From Methanoculleus formosensis (GTDB lineage: Archaea > Halobacteriota > Methanomicrobia > Methanomicrobiales > Methanoculleaceae), in contig NZ_VHLL01000002.1 in NCBI RefSeq assembly GCF_025384765.1, forward strand, positions 248,001 through 312,000: a DNA stretch of 64,000 bases. Direction: 5' to 3'. The translations under genes were made by a program, and so were the position numbers. Below the pieces are notes generated by a model that had not been told where the DNA came from, searched no databases, and was given only the letters and a program-made list of their open reading frames with translations. This document shows, piece after piece, positions 16,256 through 25,558 of this stretch (position 1 is its first letter; each line of letters begins with the position of its first letter).

Positions 16256-17281
16256 ATGCCCCCATCCGACTTCAAGAGCGTCATTGCCGAATCACCCTAC
16301 GTCTTCATAATCGGCGTAGCGGGAGACAGCGGATCCGGAAAGACGACCTTCACCCGGGCGATCCGGGAGATCTTTGGAGGAGAACTCGTCTCCACGATCA
16401 CCATCGACGACTACCACCGGTACGACCGCCGGGAGCGCAAGGCTCTCGGGATAACTCCGCTCGTCCCCGAGGCGAACCGGTTCGACCTGCTCGAAGAGCA
16501 TCTTCTCGCCCTCAAGGCAGGGGAGACGATCGAAAAACCGGTCTACAACCACGACAACGGGCAGTTCGATCCCCCGGTGCCCTTCAGCCCCACGAAGATC
16601 CTGATCCTCGAAGGGCTGCACCCCTTCGTCACGGGGACGCTGCGTGACCTGATCGACTTCAAACTCTACGTGGACCCCGACCCCGACGTCAAGCGCGCCT
16701 GGAAGATCAAGCGCGACGTGGAGAAGCGGGGCTACGCGGTCGATACGGTCATCAAAGAGATGGAGGTGCGTAAACCCGACTACGAGCAGTACGTCGCGCC
16801 GCAGTGCCTCTTTGCGGATGCGGTCATCCGGATAGCCTTCTCGAAGTACGGCCGGGAGGTGAGCGAGGAGCGCAACGTCTATCGCGTCACCCTCTGCCAG
16901 AGCAGGCTTGAGAAGAGCATCGGCGACGTCGACCTCTCGATCGACCTCTTCGGGCTCCTCTCGCTCTCCGAGCGCGACTTCATGGTCGAGTTCACCACCG
17001 AGGACGTCGGCGGGGAGGCGATGGGGGCGCTCACGTTCGACGGGGAGTTGAATGACACCGTTGCACGAAAACTGGAGCGGAACATCGAGATCCAGACACA
17101 GGTGGAGCCGATCGACCTCAGCCAGGGCGGTGACTACCTGACGGCCGGGGATATGGCCCAGCTCATCCTCGCCTGGCGGATCATCAACCGGCGGATCTTC
17201 ATCGAGAGCGCGCCGGGGACGGACGGCGGGAGAAAGGAGATGCCGGGCGGGAGCAGCGGGTGCGGATGCGGCCGGCGGTGA
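16256..17281 (+). CDS. prk: Phosphoribulokinase, archaeal type
   Basis: This 341-aa P-loop kinase has Walker A GDSGSGKT at 23-30 and the phosphoribulokinase/uridine kinase fold (IDDYHRYDR, LEGLHPF). It matches the archaeal PRK type first characterised in Methanospirillum, which makes ribulose 1,5-bisphosphate for the reductive hexulose-phosphate pathway. Uridine kinase is less likely because of the long C-terminal domain (about 210-310). The last residues are an unusual glycine/cysteine tail, SSGCGCGRR. No RuBisCO gene lies in this window. Confidence 0.88.
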   Translation: MPPSDFKSVIAESPYVFIIGVAGDSGSGKTTFTRAIREIFGGELVSTITIDDYHRYDRRERKALGITPLVPEANRFDLLEEHLLALKAGETIEKPVYNHDNGQFDPPVPFSPTKILILEGLHPFVTGTLRDLIDFKLYVDPDPDVKRAWKIKRDVEKRGYAVDTVIKEMEVRKPDYEQYVAPQCLFADAVIRIAFSKYGREVSEERNVYRVTLCQSRLEKSIGDVDLSIDLFGLLSLSERDFMVEFTTEDVGGEAMGALTFDGELNDTVARKLERNIEIQTQVEPIDLSQGGDYLTAGDMAQLILAWRIINRRIFIESAPGTDGGRKEMPGGSSGCGCGRR

Positions 17282-17361
17282 TTTTATCGCTCGTCGGCGC
17301 CTGGAACCCCGAACGGTCGTGTGAGAGAAGATAGATAAGAGCGCCCGGAGAACGTGTAACG

Positions 17362-18819
17362 ATGGACAGGATCGAGCGGTTCTCGACCATCGCGCCCGAT
17401 ATCGGCAATATCTTCCGGTATATGAGCGTCGCCACAGCGGCGCCGCTTCTTGTGGCGGTGATCTACCGGGAGTGGGATATGATCCTGCCCATGGCCTCCG
17501 TCCCGGTCGTCCTCCTCCTCCTCGGCATGCTCCTCCGCCGGGTGCCCCGCGATGACCGCGAGGCGCCCCTCTCCGCCGCCCTCATGGCGGTCGCCCTGAT
17601 CTGGCTCGTCATCGCGATGGTGAGCGCGCTCCCGTTCTGCCTCGGGCTCGGCGTCCCGTACCTCGACGCCGTCTTCGAGGCGATGTCGGGATGGACGGAC
17701 ACCGGGCTGACGATGATGCGGTCGGTCGAAGACCTGCCCCGGACGCTCCTCTTCTGGCGGTCGCTGATGCAGTGGCTCGGTGGTCTCGGGATCGTCGCCT
17801 TCACCATCGCGATGGCATCGAGGACCGGGCTGACTCAGTTCCGCCTCTACCGCTCAGAGGGGCGCTCAGAGGCGCTGATGCCGAGCGTCGTCGCAACGGG
17901 CATGGAGATGTGGAAGATCTACCTGGTGCTGACCGCCGCCTCGATCGCCCTTATCCTCCTCTCGGGGGTACCCCTCTGGGACGCGGTGAACATCGCCCTC
18001 GTCGCGATCTCTACCGGGGGGTTCACCGTCCACTCGGCCGGGATCCCGTTCTACAACAACCCGCTGCTCGAAGTTCTCATCGTCCCGGTGATGATCGCAG
18101 GCGCCCTCCCGTTCAAACTCTACTATCTCCTCTACCGGGGGAAAGGCACGCGGTTCTTTGACGACCAGCAGGCACGACTCCTCTTCATGCTCGTCGCGCT
18201 CGGGATCGTCGTGATAGCGTGGGATCTCGTCACGCTCACCGCGGCCGATCTCCCGACAGCCATCCGTCAGGCGCTCTTCATGTCGGCGGCGGCCGTCACC
18301 TCTACCGGGTTTCAGACCGGCTCCCCGAACGAGTGGGCAAGCGTGACCGTCCTCTTCCTCGCGATGCTGATGGTGATCGGCGGAGCATCCGGGAGCACCG
18401 CCGGCGGCATCAAACTTTCCCGGGTGGTTCTCGGGTTCCAGAGCCTGGTCTGGTGGTTCCGGCGGATGTTCGTCTCGGGGAATGTGCTCGTGCCCTTCAA
18501 GTACGACGGCAGGGTGATCCCGAAGAACGTCGCCGACCTCGAGGTCTCCCGGAACATGCTGACGATCATGCTCTACTTTTTGATCATCTTCGTCGCCACG
18601 ATACTGGTGATGCACCTGCAGCCGACGGCCTTCGACTCGAGCAACGTGATCTTCGAGGTCGTCTCTGCGATGTGCAACAGCGGCATATCCACCGGGTTCG
18701 TCTCGCCCGATATGGCCGATTCGGGAAAACTCCTCTTCATCCTGATCATGTGGATCGGGCGTCTCGAGGTCATCCCGGTGATCATGCTCGTCATGGGCCT
18801 CTTCAGGAAGTCCGACTGA
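17362..18819 (+). CDS. trkH: TrkH-family potassium transporter
   Basis: This 485-aa membrane protein belongs to the TrkH/KtrB superfamily, with four repeated M1-P-M2 units. Selectivity loops are visible as EAMSGWTDTGLT, VAISTGGFTVH, AAVTSTGFQTG and AMCNSGISTGF, each with the central glycine. An N-terminal extension of two hydrophobic helices precedes the first unit. It imports K+ together with a cytoplasmic TrkA subunit, which is not encoded next to it. Confidence 0.93.
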   Translation: MDRIERFSTIAPDIGNIFRYMSVATAAPLLVAVIYREWDMILPMASVPVVLLLLGMLLRRVPRDDREAPLSAALMAVALIWLVIAMVSALPFCLGLGVPYLDAVFEAMSGWTDTGLTMMRSVEDLPRTLLFWRSLMQWLGGLGIVAFTIAMASRTGLTQFRLYRSEGRSEALMPSVVATGMEMWKIYLVLTAASIALILLSGVPLWDAVNIALVAISTGGFTVHSAGIPFYNNPLLEVLIVPVMIAGALPFKLYYLLYRGKGTRFFDDQQARLLFMLVALGIVVIAWDLVTLTAADLPTAIRQALFMSAAAVTSTGFQTGSPNEWASVTVLFLAMLMVIGGASGSTAGGIKLSRVVLGFQSLVWWFRRMFVSGNVLVPFKYDGRVIPKNVADLEVSRNMLTIMLYFLIIFVATILVMHLQPTAFDSSNVIFEVVSAMCNSGISTGFVSPDMADSGKLLFILIMWIGRLEVIPVIMLVMGLFRKSD

Positions 18820-19154
18820 GGGATCGCCCACCAGGGGCGGGCGGTGCCCTGCTATCTTAATCAAAGGTCATCCCGAAGAGATCCTGAACCTCTCCGGCAC
18901 CCCCTGATCGGAACACTCACCTCAGAGGTTTCTCCCCTTCTGTTCGATATCGCCGGCAAGGGGGTGAAACGGCTTCCCATCGGGTATCGCCACTCGGGGG
19001 AGGGGCCGGAGTGGGACACTCCCTCCCGGCAAAAGCACCCCGGGATCTCCTCAAAGACTGAAGAACCGGGACATCCAGGACCCGAGCACCGAAGAACAGC
19101 GTTCCCCGGGGGTCAACCGGCCCGGTTCTCCCGGAAAAAAAGGAACCGGCCGGA
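18820..19154. other. Intergenic region between convergent genes, holding a dispersed repeat
   Basis: Apart from the repeat copy at 18866-19030, nothing gene-like is seen. The distal part has an AAAAAAAGG run at 19135 near the end of the convergent exported-protein gene; read on the minus strand it is a T-run that can serve as its terminator. Confidence 0.4.
18866..19030 (+). repeat. Dispersed ~150-bp intergenic repeat, copy A
   Basis: This copy shares its whole length with copy C (53828-53994) and most of it with copy B (44516-44660). The shared blocks are GGTCATCCC, GATC..GAACC, CCCTGATCGGA, TGAAACGGCTT and ATATCGCC-like. Copies A and C also share the distal CCCTCCCGGC. All copies lie between genes and in the same orientation. 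On the minus strand the frame reads IPDGKPFHP and ends ECSDQGV, with a stop in this copy, so it is either decayed coding sequence or a structured RNA element. Confidence 0.75.
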
Positions 19155-19775
19155 TCACTCCGGCTGGTGGTGCAGGTACAGGTCGTCCACTGCCGCCCTG
19201 TTCCCGCCGTTCTTGACGAGCATGTCCATGTAGGTGTGAACCTCCGGGGCATACTTCTTCAGGACCTCAGGCGAGGTGTGGTAGAGCATGAAGGCCTCGG
19301 CGAAGATCGCCGCCTCCCGCTCCTCACCGGCGGGTGCGGTTATCCGGGCCAGGTAGGTGCCCGGGTCTTCGGCAAGCGCCGCAAACGCCTTGCTCTCGCC
19401 AACACCCGTCGTGTGGTAGACGCGGTAGCCCACCTGCTGGACAAAGACCTCGTCGGCTCGCGCCGGGTCCCTGTCCGATCGGATGTAGACGGCGTTCTCC
19501 TCCGGGACGTAGACCCCGCCCACGTCCCCGCTCACACCCTCCCGCTTGAACGCATCATTTCTGCTGTCGATATAGACGGTGAGGTTCTCGATGAACTCTT
19601 CCCGGATCTTGGTGCTCTGCTGCAGCACCAGGGCCTCCGCAAGCGCAGCTTCAGTGCCGCTCCCATCCCTGTTCTCAAGGTGGAAACCGGCGACCGGGCT
19701 GACTGAGAAGACCGAACAGACGACGAAGATGAGGATCGTCGCCGCAACCAGCCGTGATCGGAATCGTGGATCCAT
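19155..19775 (-). CDS. Exported protein of unknown function
   Basis: This 206-aa protein has a classic signal peptide (charged MDPRFRSR, hydrophobic LVAATILIFVVCSVF, then a likely cleavage around VAG-F). The mature part resembles no family I can name. It is acidic and contains a segment with EEREAAIFAEAFMLYHTSPE and a HTTGVGESKAFAALAE stretch; these have a faint look of zinc-metallopeptidase helices but lack a complete HExxH. ATG at 19775 is chosen because the signal peptide begins there. An AT-rich block with TATATAATAAA on the minus strand around 19815-19826 could be the promoter. Confidence 0.6.
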   Translation of the reverse strand: MDPRFRSRLVAATILIFVVCSVFSVSPVAGFHLENRDGSGTEAALAEALVLQQSTKIREEFIENLTVYIDSRNDAFKREGVSGDVGGVYVPEENAVYIRSDRDPARADEVFVQQVGYRVYHTTGVGESKAFAALAEDPGTYLARITAPAGEEREAAIFAEAFMLYHTSPEVLKKYAPEVHTYMDMLVKNGGNRAAVDDLYLHHQPE

Positions 19776-19935
19776 AGTCTGTTTCCCCTGCCTGACAAGA
19801 GTTTCAAATTGTTTATTATATATTTTTCTAATTTTAAAAGACGAATTATAAATGTCCAATTATTAAAAAAGGCCGGGAAGAGAACTGATCCAGGAGAAGA
19901 GACCCCCCAGGACGTCGATCGGTCTGCAACAAAGC

Positions 19936-19943
19936 ATATATAG
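19936..19943 (+). promoter_or_regulatory. TATA box of cfbC-cfbD
   Basis: CATATATA on the plus strand predicts a transcript start near 19967 and a leader of about 36 nt before the ATG at 20003. Confidence 0.5.
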
Positions 19944-20002
19944 TTCCGCCGTGCGAACCGCATCCGACACCTAATTACCCATGCGAGCGCATAGTAGATA
20001 CA

Positions 20003-20821
20003 ATGAAACAGATCGCCCTCTACGGGAAGGGGGGAATCGGAAAATCCACCACCGCAGCGAACCTCTCGGCAGCACTCGCGGGGGAGAATCTCGATATCCT
20101 GCAGATCGGCTGCGATCCGAAGCACGACAGCACCCGCATGCTGATGCACGGGACCTGGATCCCGACCGTCCTCGACCTCATCCGGGAGCGCGGAGACGAG
20201 AACATCACCGTCGACGACGTGGTCCACCGGGGCTTTGGCGGCGTGCGCTGCGTGGAGGCGGGAGGGCCCGAGCCCGGGATCGGGTGTGCCGGCCGGGGGA
20301 TCATCGCGACGTTCCAACTCCTGGAACGCCTCGACGCCCTCAAGGGCGATGTGATCGTCTACGACGTCCTCGGCGACGTCGTCTGCGGCGGGTTTGCGAT
20401 GCCGATGCGCGAGGGGTACGCGCAGGAGGTCTACCTGGTCACCTCCGGCGAACTGATGTCCATCTACGCGGCAAACAACATCGCAAAAGCCATTGCGCGC
20501 CTCTCGCGCCGGGTGCGGAGCAGGTGTACCCTCGGGGGCGTCATCTGCAACGCAAAGAACATCGAGGGCGAGCAGGAACTCGTGGAGGAGTTCGCCCGCC
20601 GGATCAACTCCCGGCTCATCGCCTACATCCCCCGCTCCCGGGTCGTCCAGGTCGCGGAACTGCAGAAGCAGACGGTCGTCGAGTACGCCCCGGAGTCCGA
20701 TCAGGCCGCGGTCTACCAGGAGCTGGCACGCACGATCCAGAGAAACGAGACGACAAGCATCCCCACACCCCTCGAGATGGATGAACTCGAATCTTTCGCC
20801 CTCGAATTCGTCCAGGTTTGA
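20003..20821 (+). CDS. cfbC: Ni-sirohydrochlorin a,c-diamide reductive cyclase, reductase subunit CfbC
   Basis: CfbC is a nitrogenase-iron-protein homologue of 272 aa. It transfers electrons with ATP hydrolysis to CfbD in the reductive cyclisation step of coenzyme F430 synthesis, the cofactor of methyl-coenzyme M reductase. It has the P-loop GKGGIGKS (8-15), switch-region DPKHDST, and the two cysteines (Cys95 in GCAGRG and Cys128 in VVCGGFAMP) that bind the shared [4Fe-4S] cluster. It is distinguished from true NifH by context: the partner overlapping it is CfbD-like and no nifDKEN genes are present. Confidence 0.93.
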   Translation: MKQIALYGKGGIGKSTTAANLSAALAGENLDILQIGCDPKHDSTRMLMHGTWIPTVLDLIRERGDENITVDDVVHRGFGGVRCVEAGGPEPGIGCAGRGIIATFQLLERLDALKGDVIVYDVLGDVVCGGFAMPMREGYAQEVYLVTSGELMSIYAANNIAKAIARLSRRVRSRCTLGGVICNAKNIEGEQELVEEFARRINSRLIAYIPRSRVVQVAELQKQTVVEYAPESDQAAVYQELARTIQRNETTSIPTPLEMDELESFALEFVQV

Positions 20822-21848
20822 GGGGTGCACCCTGACCGGGGCGCTCTCGGTACTCACGGAGGTACGGGACGCCATCGCCGTCATCCACGGCCCTGCGGGG
20901 TGCACGCACCATAACTTCTCCCTCCTGCACGCTACCCACCTCGCAAACGACCGGCTGGAGGCTCCCCGCCTCCTCTCCACCCGCCTGACAGAGAACGGCA
21001 TCATCTTCGGGGGCGAAGACGCACTGGAGGAGACCCTCGCGCGGGCGGTCTCGCTCTCGCCCGCCGCCGTCTTCGTCCTCTCGACCTGCATCGTCGAGAC
21101 GATCGGAGACGACGTCGCGGCGATCTGCGCGAAACACCAGGAAGTCCCGGTGATCCCTGTCCCGACCGCCGGGTTCCTCGGCGGGGTCTTCGAGACGGGG
21201 GTGAGAAACGCCCTCTCCTCGGTCGCATCGCTCGCCGGTCCCGCGGACGAAGAAACCCTCTCGGCAAACCTGGTCGGCGAGAAGAACCTTGAATACGGCG
21301 TCGAGGAGAACGCAGCCGAGATCGTGCGCCTTCTCTCCCGGATCGGCATAGGGGTCAACCTCCGGTTCGTGCGGGGGATCGAGACGCGGGATATCGGGCG
21401 GCTCGGATCGGCCGCCGTCAACATCCTCCGGGAACCGGCGCTCCGCCCGGTCGCCGAAGACCTCCAGCGGAGGTTCGGTACGCCGTACGTGGACTCGTTC
21501 CCGGCGGGCCTCGCCGGGACGTGCCGCTTCCTCGAAGAGGTCGGCCGGATCTGCGGCATCGACGCCGACGCCGCCGTCGAGGAGGAGCGGGCCTACCAGG
21601 CGGAGATGCTCGGGGCGTTCGACGACATCGCCGGGAGCCGGGTATCGTTCCAGTCGCCCCACCCGATGCTCAGGGGCGATCCGGGCGCGGAAGCCATCTG
21701 CACCGAATGCGCCGGGGCTCTCGATCTTGCGGTCGAAGAGGACGGGGCGGCGATCCCGCTCCCCTACCCGGCGCCCGTCGGGACCGCCGGCCTGCGGCGG
21801 ATGCTGAACCGGTGGCGGGTGCTGATCCGGGAGAAGCAGCGCGGGTGA
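20781..21848 (+). CDS. cfbD: Ni-sirohydrochlorin a,c-diamide reductive cyclase, catalytic subunit CfbD
   Basis: CfbD is a 355-aa nitrogenase-component-1 homologue that carries a [4Fe-4S] cluster and binds the nickel tetrapyrrole. Candidate cluster cysteines are Cys16 (EGCTLTGAL), Cys41 ([10 protein letters not shown]) and Cys103 ([12 protein letters not shown]). ATG at 20781 lies inside cfbC, giving a 41-nt overlap and tight coupling of the two subunits. The other F430 genes (cfbA, cfbB, cfbE) are not in the window. Confidence 0.92.
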   Translation: MNSNLSPSNSSRFEGCTLTGALSVLTEVRDAIAVIHGPAGCTHHNFSLLHATHLANDRLEAPRLLSTRLTENGIIFGGEDALEETLARAVSLSPAAVFVLSTCIVETIGDDVAAICAKHQEVPVIPVPTAGFLGGVFETGVRNALSSVASLAGPADEETLSANLVGEKNLEYGVEENAAEIVRLLSRIGIGVNLRFVRGIETRDIGRLGSAAVNILREPALRPVAEDLQRRFGTPYVDSFPAGLAGTCRFLEEVGRICGIDADAAVEEERAYQAEMLGAFDDIAGSRVSFQSPHPMLRGDPGAEAICTECAGALDLAVEEDGAAIPLPYPAPVGTAGLRRMLNRWRVLIREKQRG

Positions 21849-21878
21849 GACAACAATTTCAAGCGAGATCTTGAGCAT

Positions 21879-22604
21879 TCACAGCACATACCTCCATCCT
21901 TCCTTCCGCAACCTCTCTTTTCGGATCTCATAGTCCGGCATTAACAATCTGAGAAGGTCCCAGAACTCGGCGGAGTGATCCTTGTGCCGAAGATGGCAGA
22001 GTTCATGGGCCACCACATACTCCACCTGGGACATGGGCGCCATGATAATCAGGAAATTGATGTTGAGCACACCGTCTTTCGTGCAACTCCCCCATCGTTT
22101 CAACTGGCGCCGGATTGTTATCTTCGGGGGATCAAGACGAAGTCGTTGAGCATAGACTCGCACCGCCTCACGCGCTTTCTGCAGGGCGTGCTCTTTGTAC
22201 CAGGCGCAGAGAGCATGCCTGACCGGGTCAACCTCAGGGCACACGTCATCAGGTATCGTCACCTCAAAATACCCTCCCACAAGTTTTACAGATAATTCCT
22301 CCCCCCTGACGGCGATCTTCAGTCGATACTGCCGTCCCAGGTAGAGAAATGTCTCACCGCTGACATACCTCTTCGTGGCGTCGAACATAGCGAGGTGCTC
22401 AAAGCCCCCAATCTGCTCCAGGATCCAGGGAGCCTTTTTCTGGACGAGTTCGCGCACCGAGTCGTGAGTCGTGCCGGTCGGGACCGTCACGGCCACACTT
22501 GTATCTGGGTAGACCGCAATCGCCGCCTTCTTTCGCCGGGAGCTGAACGAGACGGTATACCGGATCGTTGTTGTCCCGAACAGTATGGCTCCAGTCCCGG
22601 TCAT
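21879..22604 (-). CDS. YgjP-type zinc metallopeptidase (DUF45)
   Basis: This 241-aa protein has the zinc peptidase motif HELCH (200-204) in a VEYVVAHELCHLRHKDHS context. It also has the family's RRQLKRWGSC segment before it. It is the last gene of the restriction-modification operon; its ATG overlaps the hsdR stop by 4 nt (ATGA). YgjP-like peptidases are often encoded next to type I restriction genes. Whether they process HsdR or act on other targets is not known. Confidence 0.88.
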   Translation of the reverse strand: MTGTGAILFGTTTIRYTVSFSSRRKKAAIAVYPDTSVAVTVPTGTTHDSVRELVQKKAPWILEQIGGFEHLAMFDATKRYVSGETFLYLGRQYRLKIAVRGEELSVKLVGGYFEVTIPDDVCPEVDPVRHALCAWYKEHALQKAREAVRVYAQRLRLDPPKITIRRQLKRWGSCTKDGVLNINFLIIMAPMSQVEYVVAHELCHLRHKDHSAEFWDLLRLLMPDYEIRKERLRKEGWRYVL

Positions 22605-25558
22605 CCTCGATACCTCCGTGCGGCCAATTCGATGAGACGGGCCGCCATATCCTGGACCTTGTCCTGCGGGTATCCGACCGATCGGAGCACCCTCTTGACA
22701 TTCTGGCGCATCATTCGCTTGGTATTCTCTTTCTGCTGCCAGTCGATCACTGTGTGCCCCCTGATAACCGCGCAGATATCCGACGCTGCCTCTTTGAAAC
22801 GCTCCGGATTCTCGATTTCCGCTGCCATCACCAGATAGAAGGGTGCGACTTCAGGGTCGAGGCCAAGGGTTTCGGCGTGCCGTTGCGGGTTCTTGGCATC
22901 GTCGAGGACTGCAGTGAGGCAGGCGAGGCGTTCTGCGCTGCTGATCTGCTGCTGTTCATACTCCTGTAATATCCTGTTCAGGCGGTCCAGCAAAGACTCG
23001 TAAAAGATCGGATCCTCTTCGAGCTTAAGATGGATCTCCCGTTTGACAGCGTGCTCGATCATGCTCGCCTTGGCATCGTCCGAGCTGAGCCTTCCCACTT
23101 CGGCCTTAAAGTCCGTCGAATAGATGGATACCGGCTCAAAGACGCTGATAACACCATCAGCCCGGACGTGCTCGTCGATGAACGTCCGTACCTTTGCTTC
23201 AATATCTTCGATGGGATCGTCGTCCTCGCTGAACATGTTCCGCGCCCCGATACGGATGTCGGCGAGCCATCTGAGGTCAGACACATAGCGCAACGCTTCG
23301 GGGTCGGGGAGGAGCATGTCGAGATACTGCGAGAACTGCTTGAATACCTGATCAAAGGCGATCCGGTAGTCCTCAGGTTTAAGGTAGAGGATGCAGGCCT
23401 GTTTGTAGTCGTCCTTCCGACTTACTCTTGGCACGGGTGCAAAGAAGTTTATGGCGGCACGGTGGGCTGCCTGGAGGTGGGGGAGGATCTCCCTCTTGAA
23501 GTCGGTGTGGACCAGGCCCTCGATGTCGTTGTCGTCATACATGCTGAGAGCATCCCGGAGAGCGCCACCAAGACCCCAGTAATCGACCACAAGGCCGTAA
23601 CTCTTGCCTTTATACCGTCGATTCACCCGGCCCATAGCCTGGAGGAGAGTATGCTCTTTGAGGGGGCTATCGAGGTACATCACCTGCTCTCGCGGTGCAT
23701 CGAAGCCGGTGAGGAGCTTGTCGCAGACAATAATGATCTTCGGGTCGTCCTCCTCTTTATACCGGCGGATGATCTCCTGCTCCTCTGTCCTAGAGATGTG
23801 ATAGGGTCTGTAGTGCTCCTCGTCGTTGTGCATCTTGGAGATGAGGACTGCAGAGTCGTGTCTGCCAAGGGCGTCGAGCGCCTCCTTATACCGGACAGCC
23901 CCGAGCCGGTTGGGAGCAACTATCTGGGCCTTGAAACCGTTGGGCTCGATCCGGGTCCGGTAGTGTTCGAGCAGGTCCTCACTGATCCGCCTGACCCGTT
24001 CCGGGGCGATGGCGATGGCGGTTTTAGTGACATACTTCCTCATGAACTTCGCCCGCTGTTCCTCGGAGTAGCCGGCAAAGAGGCGCTCTGAAAGATCTTT
24101 GAGATTGTTCCCGGCGATGGAGAGCTTCGACATCCTGCCTTCGTAGTAGATCGGGACGGTGATCCCGTCTTTGACCGACTGCCGGTGATCGTATCGGTCG
24201 ATGCAGGGACCAAACTCGGCGAAGGTGTCACGCTTCTTCTGGGAGATGGGGGTGCCGGTGAACCCGATGAAGCAGGCGTTCGGGAGGGCCTTGCGCATGT
24301 TGGCAGCGAGGATGGTGTACTGGCTGCGATGTGCCTCGTCGACGAGGACAAAGATGTTCCTTTCCTCGGTGAGGGTTGGGTAGACTTCAGCGGCGTCCTG
24401 GAACTTCTGGATGGTGGTCATGACGGTCTGGCCGACGGGGCGGGAGAGGGCCTCCTTGAGGTCGGCGGCGCTCGCGGCGTTGACGGGGTTGGGGAAGCCG
24501 CAGTGGAGGAAGGTGCCGTGGATCTGCTGGTCGAGATCAGTCCTGTCGGTGACGACGACGATGGTCGGGTTGGCGAGGGCTCTGTTCCGCCGGAGTTTGA
24601 CGGCGGTGAACTCCATGGTGAGACTCTTGCCACTCCCCTGCCAGTGCCAGACGAAGCCGCCCCTGCGCTCAGGGGCGGTGACCTGCGCGAGGATCTTGTT
24701 GGCAGCCCGGAACTGCGGGTACTTGGCCACCTTCTTGACCACCCGGCCGTCTTCGCGCTCGAAGACGATGCAGTTCTGGATGAGATCGAGGAGATTGTTC
24801 TTCGAGCAGGTGCCGAAGAGCAGGGCGTCCTGGGAGGTGGGGAGCCTGCCGAGGGTGAGGGTGAGATCCTCAAGGGTCAACGGCCAGGGGTCTTTCCACT
24901 CCGCCCAGTGGCGCAGGGGGGTGTAGTTCGTCCCAAATCTGGCAACCGTGCCGTGCGTGGCGATGAGGAACTGAGCGGTCCTGAAGAGCTGCGGGCAGCC
25001 CTGGTTCCTGAACCCGGAGCCGTTCTCCTGGTAGCGGTTGAGTTGCTTGAGAGCCTCGGCCATCGCCCGGACTATGTAGGGGCTCTTGCACTCGACGATG
25101 CCGATGGGGATCCCATTGACAAAGAGGGCGATGTCAGGGATACACTCGGTGTAGTGTTCGATGGAATACTGCCTGACGACGGTGAAGTCGTTGTTCTCGA
25201 TCGTATCGTAGTCGATGAGCCGGACGGTCCGGCTCCGCTCGCCCCAGCCGTCACCGAGGTCCTGCAGGACTGTGGTGCCGAGGTCGAGCATGACATGGAT
25301 CTTCTCGTTGGCTTCGAGAACCGAGGAGGCCGGGATGCTGGTGAGCTGGTAGACAGCCCGGTCGATGTTCTCCTCCGAGATCCAGGGGTTGAGGTCCCGG
25401 ATCTTCTCCTTGAGGAGACCGACGAGGACTGGCTCTTTACGCGAGGGCCGGAGGGCGTCGGCCTCGCGGGCCGTACGTTCGGTCCAGCCGAGGTGGCGGG
25501 TGAGCACCTCGACGGCCGGGTTCTCTACTTCCGTCAGTTCCTTGGGATCGCGGGTCAT
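22601..25558 (-). CDS. hsdR: Type I restriction enzyme, R subunit HsdR
   Basis: HsdR (985 aa) supplies nuclease and translocase activity of the type I complex. The N-terminal endonuclease core has Asp142 (PDIALFVNG) and Glu156-x-Lys158 (GIVECKS). The helicase region carries Walker A HWQGSGKS, VVVTDRTDLDQQ, the DEAH box LVDEAHRSQ, TGTPI and the late motif QAMGRVNR. A helical C-terminal domain binds HsdM/HsdS. ATG at 25558 forms an ATGA overlap with the hsdS stop. An alternative start 27 nt upstream is less likely. Confidence 0.96.
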   Translation of the reverse strand: MTRDPKELTEVENPAVEVLTRHLGWTERTAREADALRPSRKEPVLVGLLKEKIRDLNPWISEENIDRAVYQLTSIPASSVLEANEKIHVMLDLGTTVLQDLGDGWGERSRTVRLIDYDTIENNDFTVVRQYSIEHYTECIPDIALFVNGIPIGIVECKSPYIVRAMAEALKQLNRYQENGSGFRNQGCPQLFRTAQFLIATHGTVARFGTNYTPLRHWAEWKDPWPLTLEDLTLTLGRLPTSQDALLFGTCSKNNLLDLIQNCIVFEREDGRVVKKVAKYPQFRAANKILAQVTAPERRGGFVWHWQGSGKSLTMEFTAVKLRRNRALANPTIVVVTDRTDLDQQIHGTFLHCGFPNPVNAASAADLKEALSRPVGQTVMTTIQKFQDAAEVYPTLTEERNIFVLVDEAHRSQYTILAANMRKALPNACFIGFTGTPISQKKRDTFAEFGPCIDRYDHRQSVKDGITVPIYYEGRMSKLSIAGNNLKDLSERLFAGYSEEQRAKFMRKYVTKTAIAIAPERVRRISEDLLEHYRTRIEPNGFKAQIVAPNRLGAVRYKEALDALGRHDSAVLISKMHNDEEHYRPYHISRTEEQEIIRRYKEEDDPKIIIVCDKLLTGFDAPREQVMYLDSPLKEHTLLQAMGRVNRRYKGKSYGLVVDYWGLGGALRDALSMYDDNDIEGLVHTDFKREILPHLQAAHRAAINFFAPVPRVSRKDDYKQACILYLKPEDYRIAFDQVFKQFSQYLDMLLPDPEALRYVSDLRWLADIRIGARNMFSEDDDPIEDIEAKVRTFIDEHVRADGVISVFEPVSIYSTDFKAEVGRLSSDDAKASMIEHAVKREIHLKLEEDPIFYESLLDRLNRILQEYEQQQISSAERLACLTAVLDDAKNPQRHAETLGLDPEVAPFYLVMAAEIENPERFKEAASDICAVIRGHTVIDWQQKENTKRMMRQNVKRVLRSVGYPQDKVQDMAARLIELAARRYRG

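Noticed and set aside
19532-21559. Minus-strand frame of 675 codons over cfbC/cfbD
   Set aside because: Antisense to cfbC and cfbD, which have intact motifs; the translation shows no domain.
20003-21848. Nitrogenase (nifH/nifD) locus
   Set aside because: Only two genes are present, the second is short (355 aa), and no nifK, nifE, nifN or PII-like genes accompany them; the F430 cyclase explains both.
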